From: an uncultured Prevotella sp. | GTDB taxonomy: Bacteria > Bacteroidota > Bacteroidia > Bacteroidales > Bacteroidaceae | Direction: 5' to 3' | NCBI GenBank assembly: GCA_944319945.1 | Contig: CALUFN010000081.1 | Coordinates: 1 to 64,000 of the forward strand | Length of the DNA: 64,000 bases | Part shown: positions 50,104-59,142 of the stretch, one piece after another | Layout: each line of letters opens with the position of its first letter | Position numbering within the stretch: the first letter of the stretch is position 1 | Notes under the pieces: model-generated | Seen by the model: only the letters and a program-made list of their open reading frames with translations | Database searches by the model: none | Told to the model about the DNA's origin: nothing | Made by a program: the position numbers and the translations under genes

Positions 50104-51534
50104 ATGAAAAAACAAGCACAAGTAGGAAAAGAGACATTCGGACTTATAATAGGTACGCGTGCATATTTTAATTCGGAGCTTGCCGTAGACGTGCGTAAGA
50201 CTCTTCTTGAAGAGTTAGACAAGGCAGGTTACGGTTACGTAATATTAGACGAGCAGGACACTCCTACCGGAGGCTCTATGGAAACGGTGGAAGACGGAAA
50301 GAAGTGTGCTGCGCTATTTCGTGCGAATCGCGATGAGATTGACGGTATTATTGTATCGTTGCCCAACTTTGGTTTCGAGGTTGGTATAATCAATGCCATC
50401 AGTCGCGCCGAACTGCATGTGCCGGTATTGGTGCAGGCTTGCGACGACGAAAACGATAAGGTAGACCTTGACAGTCGTCGTGATGCCTTTTGCGGTAAGA
50501 TATCTGTGTGCAACAATCTTTATCAGTACGGCATACCGTTTACTGACACGACTTATCACACATATTCAATACATAGCGAACAGTTGATGAAAGACATCGA
50601 TAAGTTTGCCGCCATATGCCGCGTAGTGCGTAAGTTGACACATGCGCGTATCGGGCAGATAGGTACGCGTCCGCTTGGTTTCAATACTTGCCGTTATAGT
50701 GAAAAACTTCTTCAGGCAAGCGGAATAACCGTGGTGCCTGTAGATATGAGCGAAATCATCTTCAATGCCCGCAAGATTGACGACAATGCAGCTGAACTGA
50801 AGGCGAAAATGGAAGAAATCAGCCATTACGCTAAAGTGCCTGAGGCTTATCGGGAAAAATTGGCAGTGCAGGCAAAATTCGGTCTTGCGGTAGAGCATTG
50901 GATAGAAGAAAACGAGGTTGACGCTACCGCCATACAGTGTTGGGACTCGTTGGAGCAGAATTATGGTTGTGCCGCTTGCGTTACGATGAGCATGCTCGGT
51001 GAGAAACTTATACCGTGTGCATGTGAGACAGATGTTGCCGGAGCCGTGTCTATGTATGCCCTTAGTCTTGCAGCCGGCCGTCCGTCGACTCTGCTTGATT
51101 GGAATAACAATTTTGCGGAAGACCGTAACAAGTGCGTATGTACGCACTGCGGAAACGCTCCGAAGAGCTTCGTTAAGAACGATCTTAAGCTCGGACCGCT
51201 CGGTGTACTTGGCCGCACGCTTGGCAAGGTCAACACTTTCGGTGCCGTTTACGGTAAGTGTACTGAAGGTGAGTTTACGTATTTCAGAATCTCAACGGAT
51301 GACAATCTCGGTTGTATAAAGAGCTATCTCGGTAAGGGCAAATTGACCAACGATCCCTACGGAATGGACGGATGTATTGCCGTAACGCAGGTAGACAACT
51401 TGCAGAAACTTATGAAGTTTATCTGCAAGAACGGATTCGAGCATCATGTGGCAATGGTACGTACCGATGTTGTCGACATACTCAAGGAAGCCATTGATAA
51501 TTATCTCGGCTGGGATTTGTACGTTCACGAGTAA
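50104..51534 (+). CDS. L-fucose/L-arabinose isomerase family protein
   Basis: A 476-residue aldose-ketose isomerase-like protein, 40 bp after the kinase gene. Its C-terminal half has the family metal-site region: WDSLEQNYGCAACVTMSMLGE, then PCACETDVAGAVSMYALSLAAGRPSTLLDWNNN, where the Glu of CETD and the Asp of DWNN are the expected Mn ligands. A His pair lies in GFEHHVAMVRTD near the end. It is shorter than true FucI (about 590) and unlike the AraA at 56874-58400. Substrate unknown. With the adjoining kinase it would turn an aldose into a ketose phosphate. Confidence 0.82.
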   Translation: MKKQAQVGKETFGLIIGTRAYFNSELAVDVRKTLLEELDKAGYGYVILDEQDTPTGGSMETVEDGKKCAALFRANRDEIDGIIVSLPNFGFEVGIINAISRAELHVPVLVQACDDENDKVDLDSRRDAFCGKISVCNNLYQYGIPFTDTTYHTYSIHSEQLMKDIDKFAAICRVVRKLTHARIGQIGTRPLGFNTCRYSEKLLQASGITVVPVDMSEIIFNARKIDDNAAELKAKMEEISHYAKVPEAYREKLAVQAKFGLAVEHWIEENEVDATAIQCWDSLEQNYGCAACVTMSMLGEKLIPCACETDVAGAVSMYALSLAAGRPSTLLDWNNNFAEDRNKCVCTHCGNAPKSFVKNDLKLGPLGVLGRTLGKVNTFGAVYGKCTEGEFTYFRISTDDNLGCIKSYLGKGKLTNDPYGMDGCIAVTQVDNLQKLMKFICKNGFEHHVAMVRTDVVDILKEAIDNYLGWDLYVHE

Positions 51535-51562
51535 TATCGATTAATTAGCATACAAGTAACGA

Positions 51563-51612
51563 GCAGACAAGCATGCAAGGACGTTTGCCTTGATGCCTGC
51601 CTGCTTGTTTGG
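51563..51612 (+). terminator. Imperfect hairpin after the isomerase gene
   Basis: GCAGACAAGCATGCAAGG (51563-51580) pairs with bulges to CCTTGATGCCTGCCTGC (51588-51604), followed by TTGTTTGGTTTTT. Confidence 0.4.
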
Positions 51613-51764
51613 TTTTTAGCGGTTAAGCGGAACGTGATGTACGCACGGACTATTTGGCATGTTTATTATCCGCGTACCGCTTACCGACTTGTTGCTTGTC
51701 TTTCTAAAAATCTGTTTGCTGAAAAAATATTTTCCCGAAACCTATGTATTTCAGATATTTTGCT

Positions 51765-51772
51765 TACATTTG
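51765..51772 (+). promoter_or_regulatory. -7 box of the POT transporter gene
   Basis: TACATTTG matches TAnnTTTG, 40 bases before the ATG at 51812. Confidence 0.5.
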
Positions 51773-51811
51773 CATTCGGAAAAACAACAATTAATTAAAA
51801 ATAATCTTATT

Positions 51812-53308
51812 ATGTTTGAAGGACAACCAAAAGGTTTGTATGCATTGGCTTTGGCCAATACGGGCGAGCGTTTCGGCTATTATACGATGCTCGCGGTGTT
51901 TGTGCTGTTCCTCCAAGCCAATTTCGGCTGGAACGAAGGAATGGCGGGAGCTGTTTACTCCGGGTTCTTGATGTTTGTTTACTTCCTGCCGTTGGTCGGA
52001 GGTGCGCTTGCCGACAAGATTGGTTACGGCAAGTGTGTGACAGCGGGCATCATCGTGATGTTTCTTGGCTATTTGTTATTGGCCATACCGGCCGGTAGCG
52101 GAATGCTGGCTATGGTTCTAATGTTTGCCGCCCTTGTGTTTATCTGTGTCGGCACCAGCTTGTTTAAAGGTAATTTGCAAGTAATGGTAGGCAATCTTTA
52201 TGATGATCCGGCCCTGCAGTCAAAGCGTGATTCGGCTTTTTCTATTTTCTACATGGCAATCAACATCGGTGCCCTCTTTGCTCCTACGGCCGCCGTTAAG
52301 ATAATGGATTTCGCCCAGCGTTCGCTCGGAGTGTCGGAAGCCGATGCTTATCATTATGCCTTCGCAGTGGCTTGCATCTCCCTGGTAGTGTCGATTGCGA
52401 TATATTACGGCTTCAGGGGTACGTTCAAGCACGCTGATTATAATAGTAAGACGGAGTCTGCCGTTGCCGGTCATACCGAACCGGAGTTGACTCAGAAGGA
52501 GACAAAAGACCGCGTGGTGGCTCTATGTCTCGTATTCGCCGTTGTGATATTCTTCTGGATGGCATTCCACCAAAACGGCCTTACGCTTACATACTTTGCA
52601 CGCGACTTCACATACCAGCACAGCGAAGGCTTGCAGAGCATGCTTTTCGACGTTACCAATCTTGTGTGCGTTATCTTCATCGTTTACGCCTTGTTCTCTC
52701 TCTTCCAGTCAAAGACAAGCAGGGGCAAGCTGATTTCAGGTCTCGTCATTGTGGCCGCTGCAGCCATACTTGTTGCTAAGTACGTTAATCTTACGCCCGA
52801 GGGCATCGAGGTAACGGCTCCGATATTCCAGCAGTTCAACCCGTGCTTCGTCGTCATGCTTACTCCTGTTTCGATGGCTATATTCGGCTGGTTGGCAAGC
52901 AAGGGTAAGGAACCGTCGGCTCCGCGCAAGATTGGCTTGGGCATGCTTGTAGCCGGATGCGGTTACGTAGTTATGATGATAGGTTCAATGGGCTTGACTT
53001 ACGACGACGGCGAGCGTGTGTCGGCTAACTGGCTCGTGACTACATATCTCATTCTTACTTTCGGCGAATTATTGCTTTCGCCTATGGGCATATCGTTCGT
53101 GTCTAAGGTTGCTCCTCCCAAATATAAGGGATTGATGATGGGCGGATGGTTTGTTGCCACGGCACTTGGTAACATGCTTGTGTCAATACCTGGATTCTTG
53201 TGGGGCAACGTGTCGCTTGAGGCTGTGTGGGGCGTGCTCGTTGTGCTCTGCTTGCTCTCGTTCCTCTTCATATTCTCGATAATGAAGAAACTCGAGAAAG
53301 TATGCTGA
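51812..53308 (+). CDS. POT/PTR2 family proton-coupled transporter
   Basis: A 498-residue MFS-type protein with about 12-14 membrane segments. I chose ATG 51812 because MFEGQPKGLYALALANTGERFGYYTM is the family N-terminus; open frame upstream crosses the promoter. The POT signature is present as GTSLFKGNLQVMVGNLYDD and FSIFYMAINIGALFAP. In the ExxER motif of peptide transporters the first Glu is Asn (N16-T-G-E-R). Likely di/tripeptide uptake, but that change and its setting beside sugar genes leave other substrates open. Confidence 0.87.
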   Translation: MFEGQPKGLYALALANTGERFGYYTMLAVFVLFLQANFGWNEGMAGAVYSGFLMFVYFLPLVGGALADKIGYGKCVTAGIIVMFLGYLLLAIPAGSGMLAMVLMFAALVFICVGTSLFKGNLQVMVGNLYDDPALQSKRDSAFSIFYMAINIGALFAPTAAVKIMDFAQRSLGVSEADAYHYAFAVACISLVVSIAIYYGFRGTFKHADYNSKTESAVAGHTEPELTQKETKDRVVALCLVFAVVIFFWMAFHQNGLTLTYFARDFTYQHSEGLQSMLFDVTNLVCVIFIVYALFSLFQSKTSRGKLISGLVIVAAAAILVAKYVNLTPEGIEVTAPIFQQFNPCFVVMLTPVSMAIFGWLASKGKEPSAPRKIGLGMLVAGCGYVVMMIGSMGLTYDDGERVSANWLVTTYLILTFGELLLSPMGISFVSKVAPPKYKGLMMGGWFVATALGNMLVSIPGFLWGNVSLEAVWGVLVVLCLLSFLFIFSIMKKLEKVC

Positions 53309-53320
53309 GTTAATTAAGTG

Positions 53321-53405
53321 AAGAACGAAAAGTGAAGAGTGAAGAATCCAAAATACTTTTATCAATATAAGGTGTTAGATTCTTCACTCTTCACTTTTCG
53401 TTCTT
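53321..53405. repeat. Perfect 28-bp inverted repeat
   Basis: The arms 53321-53348 and 53378-53405 are exact reverse complements over 28 bases (left arm begins AAGAACGAAAAGTGAAGAGT). They are separated by 29 bases. The repeat follows the POT gene and can act as its terminator. A diverged third copy of the right arm (53448-53478) forms the start of the GH28 coding region. Confidence 0.9.
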
Positions 53406-53444
53406 CGCCAATTTGTTTTTTCATTAATTTATTACAAGATTAAT

Positions 53445-54848
53445 ATGGATTCTTCATCCTTTATTTTTCGTTTTTCGCTTAAAGCGTTTGTCTCATTGTT
53501 TGCTGCCATGTTTGCCATACATAATTGTCAAGCCGTAGATATGAATAGGGTAGGGAAGGAGCGTGTGGCGAAACGCGACTCCGTACTTAAGCTCATCACC
53601 GGAGCTAAGATAAGCGAAGACAGCTTGATGCTGACAGATTTTGGTGCGCGTGGCGATGGTAAGACCGATTGCCTGCCGGCGTTTCGCAAAGCTATGCGTG
53701 CGGCCGGGAAGCGCGGCGGTGCTCGTATCGTAGTGCCAGAGGGTATATATTTCATAAAGGGACCGATTCATTTTGTCAGCAACGTCTGCCTTGACCTGCG
53801 CCGTGGGGCGACTCTTAAGTTTGCGCCAGCCCCGGAGCTTTACCTTCCTGTGGTCAAGACCAGCTGGGAGGGTACGTTCCTCTATAATTACAGTCCGTTC
53901 ATCTACGGTTATGGATTGCACGACGTATCGATAACGGGTGAGGGCGTTATCGACGGTAATGCATCTACTACGTTTTCAACATGGAAGTCGCGACAGAAGG
54001 CCGGGCAGACTCGCAGCCGTGAGATGAACCACGGCGGAACGCCAGTGGAGGAGCGTGAGTTCGGTGAAGACTGGTGGCTTCGTCCGCAGTTGATACAGTT
54101 TTATGAATGTAAGAATATCACCATATCAGGCGTAAAGATAACTAACGCCCCTTTTTGGTGCGTACATCTGTTGAAGAGCGAGAACGTCGTCTGCAGGGGG
54201 GTGCGCTATGATGCCAAGCTCGTTAACAATGACGGCATCGACCCTGAATGTTCGCGTAACATCCTGATAGAAGACATCGAATTTGATAACGGCGACGACA
54301 ACGTGGCCATCAAGGCAGGGCGCGACAATGACGGTTGGGCTGTGGCAACTCCTTCGGAGAACATTGTTATTCGCCGCTGCCACTTCAAGGGGCTTCATGC
54401 CGTGGTGATAGGCAGCGAGATGTCGGCAGGCGTGAGAAACGTGTTTGTTGAAGATTGTACGTTCGGCGGTTACTGCAAGCGCGGCATCTACGTTAAGACT
54501 AATCCCGACCGCGGAGGCTATGTGAGCAACCTGTACGTAAATAATTGTAAGTTTGGTGAAGTTGAAGACCTGTTCTATGTCACAAGCATGTATGCCGGTG
54601 AAGGAATGGACAATGACAAGTTCACAAAAGTGTCGGATATTTACGTAGACGGGCTGAGCTGCGACAAGGCCACTGCTGCAGGCTTGGTATTGCAGGGTAC
54701 CGTTGCCGAACCTATCCGCCACGTGTTTTTTAGGAATATAGAGATAGGGCAGGCTGCCAATGCCGTAAGTTTTGACAACACTGCGGGCGTAGAGATGCTC
54801 GATTGTCATATCGGAGGCCGTGCCGGTGTGCCGTCACAAGCTAAGTGA
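53445..54848 (+). CDS. GH28 family polygalacturonase-like hydrolase
   Basis: A 467-residue exported right-handed beta-helix enzyme. The signal peptide has an N-region MDSSSFIFRFSLK and a hydrophobic core FVSLFAAMFA. The pectate-lyase-type N-terminal block LTDFGARGDGKTDC is followed by the helix repeats. Catalytic region: NNDGID (about 261-266), NGDDNVAIKAG (about 282) with the GH28 Asp residues, then HAVVIGSEMSAG (about 318) and GIYVKTN. It is expected to cleave galacturonic acid linkages in pectin. The first 11 codons correspond to a copy of the upstream inverted repeat (26 of 31 bases match), so this N-region seems to have been recruited from a repeat. Confidence 0.9.
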   Translation: MDSSSFIFRFSLKAFVSLFAAMFAIHNCQAVDMNRVGKERVAKRDSVLKLITGAKISEDSLMLTDFGARGDGKTDCLPAFRKAMRAAGKRGGARIVVPEGIYFIKGPIHFVSNVCLDLRRGATLKFAPAPELYLPVVKTSWEGTFLYNYSPFIYGYGLHDVSITGEGVIDGNASTTFSTWKSRQKAGQTRSREMNHGGTPVEEREFGEDWWLRPQLIQFYECKNITISGVKITNAPFWCVHLLKSENVVCRGVRYDAKLVNNDGIDPECSRNILIEDIEFDNGDDNVAIKAGRDNDGWAVATPSENIVIRRCHFKGLHAVVIGSEMSAGVRNVFVEDCTFGGYCKRGIYVKTNPDRGGYVSNLYVNNCKFGEVEDLFYVTSMYAGEGMDNDKFTKVSDIYVDGLSCDKATAAGLVLQGTVAEPIRHVFFRNIEIGQAANAVSFDNTAGVEMLDCHIGGRAGVPSQAK

Positions 54849-54977
54849 GCCGGATTATGACGTTGCCGCTCCTATTGCAAAAGGCCGTCTTTAGTGCGGT
54901 AAAAGGTAACGAATGAGGTTGCAATTTGCGGCAAATGGCACGTCGATTTACCGTTAATTGCCGTAGCATTTATAATT
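54849..54977. other. AAAAGGCC-type non-coding DNA
   Basis: Contains AAAAGGCCGTCTTT (54879-54892, identical to 9466-9479), then GTGCGGTAAAAGGTAACG and TTGCGGCAAATGGCACG. No gene. Confidence 0.5.
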
Positions 54978-55030
54978 AAAGTCAGAGGTGTCCTTTTACA
55001 AATTGAAGGATGCCTCTGACTTTTTTTTTA
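54978..55030 (+). terminator. Strong intrinsic terminator after GH28
   Basis: GTCAGAGG (54981-54988) pairs with CCTCTGAC (55013-55020), extended by TCCTT/AAGGA after a small internal loop. A run of nine T follows at 55021-55029. Confidence 0.9.
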
Positions 55031-55081
55031 TCTATCGACATTATCGCCGATAATTAATGTGTTGTTGAAAACTGAAGATTC

Positions 55082-56761
55082 TTATTTATTGAAGAGCTCG
55101 TTTTCCGTGAAAGCTCCAAGTTTCAGGTACTCTTTGTATATCTCGGCATAAGCATTAACGTTCTCAGGTTGAGGCTTATACTCTTTATAGAATCCGCTGT
55201 TCATCTTTTCAATGGCGGTCTCAACCTTGTCGTAAACGCCTGCGGCGGTAGCTGCAAACATTGCGGCTCCGAGGGCGCACGCCTGATCAGTGTTGCAGAC
55301 TTTTATAGGCTTATTGATTACGTCGCACATTGTCTGCATTACAAATGGTGATTTAAGGGCTATGCCGCCAATGCCGATGACATTGTTTATCACGACGCCT
55401 TCCTCCTCAAACCTGTCGACTATGGCTTTCGTTCCGAAAGCGGTGGCTTCAACGAGAGCCCTGAACACTTGCGGCGCGGTAGAGCCGAGGGTGAAGCCGG
55501 CAATCGTGCCCTTAAGCAACTGATTGGCGTCAGGTGTGCGCCGACCGTTAATCCAGTCGGTAGCTATCATCGTGCTTTCGCTTACTGGTATTTTTTCAGC
55601 TTCCTCTGTCAGCTTTACGATGATCTTATCACACGTCTCTTCTACTATCTTGTCTACATCTTCCTTGTCGAGCTTGTCACCGACTATTTGGGGCAGGATG
55701 TTTCTTACGGGGAACTCCAGTATGCGCTTGAACATAGCGTAGACGTCTCCGAAACTTGATTGTCCCGCCTCCAAACCGATCATTCCCGGAATTACGCTGC
55801 CGTCTACCTGGCCGCAAATGCCTTTGATGCATTTGTTCCCGATTTCATCATACGAGGCAACCATCACGTCGCATGTTGAGGTTCCGATGACTCTTACTAG
55901 CGTGTGGGGCGTGACTCCGGCTCCTACGGCTCCCATGTGGCAGTCGTATGCTCCGCCGGCCACTACCACATTCTCGCTTAATCCGAGTCTGTTAGCCCAC
56001 TCTTCGCATAAGTGGCCTACGGGCTTGTCCGCCGTTTCCGTTTCGGTGAAAAGTCTGTCGCGGAATCCTGCAAGTTTTTGATCGATCGAGGTTAGGAACT
56101 CTTCAGAAGGCAGTCCGCCCCATTCCTTGTGCCACATGGCCTTGTGTCCGCATGCGCAGCGGCTGCGTACAATATCTTTGGCCGACTTTACGCCGGTAAG
56201 CACGGCTGGCAGCCATTCGCAATATTCAACTATTGAATATGCTTTCTTTGCAACTTCAGGCGACTTGCGTAAGATGTGCAATGCCTTAGCCCAAAACCAT
56301 TCGGCCGAATATATTCCGCCTTCGTATTTTGCATAGTTGATGTCTGATTTTGCGCAGGCCGCGTTAATTTCTTCAGCCTCCTTGACTGCCGTGTGGTCTT
56401 TCCAAAGAACGAACATCGCGTCAGGATTTTCGGCAAACTCGGGGAGCATAGCCAGCGGCGTGCCTGTCTCGTCGGTAAATGCCGGGGTTGAGCCGGTCGT
56501 GTCAAATGCAATGCCGACAACGTTTTCGGCAACGCCTTTCGCACATTGGCTCAAAGCGTCTGTCACCGTAGCCTCAAGCACCTCAAGATAATCCTTCGGG
56601 TGCTGGCGCCATTGGTTTATTTTAGGATTGCAGTATAATCCTTTTTTCCAACGGGGATAATATTTAACGCTTGTGGCAAGTATCTCTCCCGTCTCCGCAT
56701 TTACTACGAGCGCGCGGGCTGAATCGCTGCCATAGTCAAGTCCGATTACATATTTCTGCAT
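55082..56761 (-). CDS. araB: Ribulokinase
   Basis: A 559-residue FGGY kinase, the usual AraB length, phosphorylating L-ribulose to L-ribulose-5-phosphate. Blocks: YVIGLDYGSDSARALVVNAETG at the N-terminus, NPKINQWRQHPKDYLEV, GIAFDTTGSTPAFTDETG, VVAGGAYDCHMGAVGAG, MIATDWINGRRTPDANQLLKG and FGTKAIVDRFEEEGV. It is the last gene of the minus-strand arabinose operon, 112 bp after araA. A hairpin in that gap may adjust its level. Confidence 0.95.
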   Translation of the reverse strand: MQKYVIGLDYGSDSARALVVNAETGEILATSVKYYPRWKKGLYCNPKINQWRQHPKDYLEVLEATVTDALSQCAKGVAENVVGIAFDTTGSTPAFTDETGTPLAMLPEFAENPDAMFVLWKDHTAVKEAEEINAACAKSDINYAKYEGGIYSAEWFWAKALHILRKSPEVAKKAYSIVEYCEWLPAVLTGVKSAKDIVRSRCACGHKAMWHKEWGGLPSEEFLTSIDQKLAGFRDRLFTETETADKPVGHLCEEWANRLGLSENVVVAGGAYDCHMGAVGAGVTPHTLVRVIGTSTCDVMVASYDEIGNKCIKGICGQVDGSVIPGMIGLEAGQSSFGDVYAMFKRILEFPVRNILPQIVGDKLDKEDVDKIVEETCDKIIVKLTEEAEKIPVSESTMIATDWINGRRTPDANQLLKGTIAGFTLGSTAPQVFRALVEATAFGTKAIVDRFEEEGVVINNVIGIGGIALKSPFVMQTMCDVINKPIKVCNTDQACALGAAMFAATAAGVYDKVETAIEKMNSGFYKEYKPQPENVNAYAEIYKEYLKLGAFTENELFNK

Positions 56762-56787
56762 AGTATTTATTTTTTTGAGTTAAAAAT

Positions 56788-56865
56788 AAGAGTTAAGAAT
56801 CAAGGAAGAATGTCGTTGTTAAATTTAAAGGGAACAAAGACGTTCGCTCCTGATTCTTAACTCTT
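56788..56865 (-). other. Inverted repeat between araA and araB
   Basis: AAGAGTTAAGAATCA (56788-56802) and TGATTCTTAACTCTT (56851-56865) are exact 15-bp reverse complements separated by 48 bases. In the mRNA this could be a processing or partial-termination hairpin. Confidence 0.7.
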
Positions 56866-56873
56866 CGGTCGAA

Positions 56874-58400
56874 TTAGTTTAATGCTTTGTTAAGCATGTA
56901 GTAAACCTCGTTGAAACGAAGCTCTTTACGGAAATCGTCAACTTTGGTGTTTTCGTTGATGAATACGGCCTCAATGCCCGCTATTTCGGCATAATCCTGC
57001 CAATACTCGTCGGTCAGGTCGTAAGAGAAGCAGCTGTGATGTGTGCCTCCTGCATAAATCCAACATCCTGCGCCTACTTCAAAGTTGGGCTGCGGTATCC
57101 ACAATGCAGATGCAACGGGAAGTTTGGGCAGCGGTTTCGGCTCAATGCATTTCACGTCGTTTACGATCATGCGGAATCGGTTACCCATGTCTACCACCGT
57201 AGCCGTAACGCCGTTGCCTACTTTTGAAGTGAATACAAGGCGTGCTGTTTCGGCCTTTCTCACGCCGATGCCGAGGAAATGCACTTCCAGACGCGGTTTT
57301 GACGCTGCGATAAGCGGACTTACTTCAAGCATGTGTGACTGGAGTATCGAACTTTGCTCGCCGTTGAAGTTTAATGTGTAGTCCTCGAGGAACGAGCATC
57401 CGTTCTTCATGCCTTGCGTCATAAACCACACCGTGCGGTATAGAGCGGCCGACTTCCAGTCGCCTTCAGCTCCGAATCCGTAGCCTTCAGCCATGAGGCG
57501 TTGTGATGCAAGACCCGGAATTTGGTCGAAGAAGCTGCCGTCTGTTTGTCCCAAGTCGTCGAAGTTCGTAGTGAAACCTTTGGCGCCTTTGGCTTTCAGT
57601 ATAGCGCGTAGCGCAAGCTCGGCTTTTGCAGCATTCCATACTACATTGTATTTTTCTGTCCTACAGTCGTCTTCAAAATCACATTCGTATAATTGACGGT
57701 ATTCGTCTACGAGAGCTTTCACGTCTTCGTCTTTTACCTGTCTGTGATACTCCATAAGCTCACTGGTAGGGCAGTAATCCACGTGATACCCAAGTACTTG
57801 CTCGGCGGCAACCTTGTCGCCGTCGGTTACGGCTACATTATTCATTTGGTCGCCGAAGCGGATTATCAGCATGTCCTGAGCGTCAGCCCAAGCAGCACAT
57901 ACACGTTCCCAAACGGCGATGTGGTCTTGTGTCTTAGCATCTTTCCAATATCCTACAACGAGTTTGCGGCGAATGCGCATGCGTGCGATGATATGTCCGA
58001 ACTCACGGTCGCCGTGAGCGCTTTGGTTCAGGTTCATGAAGTCCATGTCGATTGAGTCCCATGGAATCTCGTCGTTAAATTGCGTGTGCAGGTGGAGTAG
58101 GGGCTTGTGTAGAATTTGCAGGCCGTGAATCCACATCTTTGCGGGAGAGAAAGTATGCATCCATGTAATCACGCCGATACATTTTTTCTCATTATTGGCG
58201 GCGGCAAATAGTTCGGATACTTCCTTGCTGCTGTTGGCCGTTCCCTTATATACTACTTTGACGGGCAATCTGCCGGAGTTGTTCAGTCCGTCGACCATTT
58301 CTTTTGAATGGCCGTCCACTTGTGCTACAGCTTCTCCTCCGTAGAGAAGTTGTGCTCCGGTTATAAACCACACTTCAAAATTTTCAAATGCCTTTTCCAT
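56874..58400 (-). CDS. araA: L-arabinose isomerase
   Basis: A 508-residue enzyme converting L-arabinose to L-ribulose with Mn. The N-terminus FENFEVWFITGAQLLYGGEAVAQV is the AraA signature. Further blocks are TWMHTFSPAKMWIHGLQ, LLHLHTQFN, DMDFMNLNQSAHGDREFG, RLMAEGYGFGAEGDWK, FLEDYTLNF, GSHMLE-type HMLEVSPL and AGGTHHSCFSYDL. Metal-ligand Glu and His residues lie in GAEGDW, EDYT, HMLEV and HHS. It is 45 bp from araD and unlike the fucose-isomerase-type protein at 50104. Confidence 0.97.
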   Translation of the reverse strand: MEKAFENFEVWFITGAQLLYGGEAVAQVDGHSKEMVDGLNNSGRLPVKVVYKGTANSSKEVSELFAAANNEKKCIGVITWMHTFSPAKMWIHGLQILHKPLLHLHTQFNDEIPWDSIDMDFMNLNQSAHGDREFGHIIARMRIRRKLVVGYWKDAKTQDHIAVWERVCAAWADAQDMLIIRFGDQMNNVAVTDGDKVAAEQVLGYHVDYCPTSELMEYHRQVKDEDVKALVDEYRQLYECDFEDDCRTEKYNVVWNAAKAELALRAILKAKGAKGFTTNFDDLGQTDGSFFDQIPGLASQRLMAEGYGFGAEGDWKSAALYRTVWFMTQGMKNGCSFLEDYTLNFNGEQSSILQSHMLEVSPLIAASKPRLEVHFLGIGVRKAETARLVFTSKVGNGVTATVVDMGNRFRMIVNDVKCIEPKPLPKLPVASALWIPQPNFEVGAGCWIYAGGTHHSCFSYDLTDEYWQDYAEIAGIEAVFINENTKVDDFRKELRFNEVYYMLNKALN

Positions 58401-58445
58401 AGTCGTTGTTTTTTAGTTGTTAGCGTTTGATTACTTATTATAGTC

Positions 58446-59138
58446 TTATTTTTTCTTTTGTCCGTAATAGGCATTAGGGCCGTGTTTGCGACTGAAATGT
58501 TTCTCAATGAGCAATGGGTTCATTGTCGTGTCGGGATTTACGCAGAATGAGATGAATGCCATTTTTGCGACTTGCTCCATCACTACCGCATTATATACGG
58601 CATTGTCAGGATCGTTTCCCCATGAGAACGGTCCGTGATTCTTTACTAACACGCCAGGGGTATGCACATAGTTAAGATTCTTGAACCTGTCTATGATTAC
58701 GTTGCCTGTTTCCTTCTCGTATTCGGCCATTTGGTCGGCTGTCATATCTGAGGTGCAAGGTATTTCGTCGTGGAAGTAGTCTGCGTGCGTCGTTCCGATG
58801 TTGGGTATGTCTTTCCCGGCTTGGGCCCATGCCGTAGCGTAAGTTGAATGTGTATGAACGATTCCTCCGATCTCGGGGAATGCGCGATATAATACGAGAT
58901 GGGTGGGAGTGTCTGACGACGGGTTTAGGTCGCCTTCAACAGTCTTGCCCGTGTTCAGGTCTACTACTACCATGTCTGATACTTTCATAGTGTCGTAGCT
59001 TACGCCTGAAGGCTTGATGACGACAAGTCCCTTCTCGCGGTCAATGCCTGACACGTTGCCCCATGTAAATATGACCAAGTTGTGTTTAACCAAATCCAAG
59101 TTTGCCTTAAACACTTTTTCTTTTAATTCTTCTAACAT
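58446..59138 (-). CDS. araD: L-ribulose-5-phosphate 4-epimerase
   Basis: A 230-residue class II aldolase-family epimerase that makes D-xylulose-5-phosphate, which then enters the pentose phosphate pathway. Blocks: [56 protein letters not shown] (His-x-His zinc site), [15 protein letters not shown] and [10 protein letters not shown], then [17 protein letters not shown] at the end. It begins 4 bp after the regulator gene. Confidence 0.96.
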   Translation of the reverse strand: MLEELKEKVFKANLDLVKHNLVIFTWGNVSGIDREKGLVVIKPSGVSYDTMKVSDMVVVDLNTGKTVEGDLNPSSDTPTHLVLYRAFPEIGGIVHTHSTYATAWAQAGKDIPNIGTTHADYFHDEIPCTSDMTADQMAEYEKETGNVIIDRFKNLNYVHTPGVLVKNHGPFSWGNDPDNAVYNAVVMEQVAKMAFISFCVNPDTTMNPLLIEKHFSRKHGPNAYYGQKKK

Positions 59139-59142
59139 AATT

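Noticed and set aside
51659..51811. 51-codon N-terminal extension of the POT transporter
   Set aside because: It crosses the -7 box at 51765-51772 and is not part of the family; ATG 51812 gives the standard start.
53321..53405. Insertion-sequence ends
   Set aside because: The 28-bp arms enclose only 29 bases, with no transposase and no visible target duplication. More likely a terminator or repeat.
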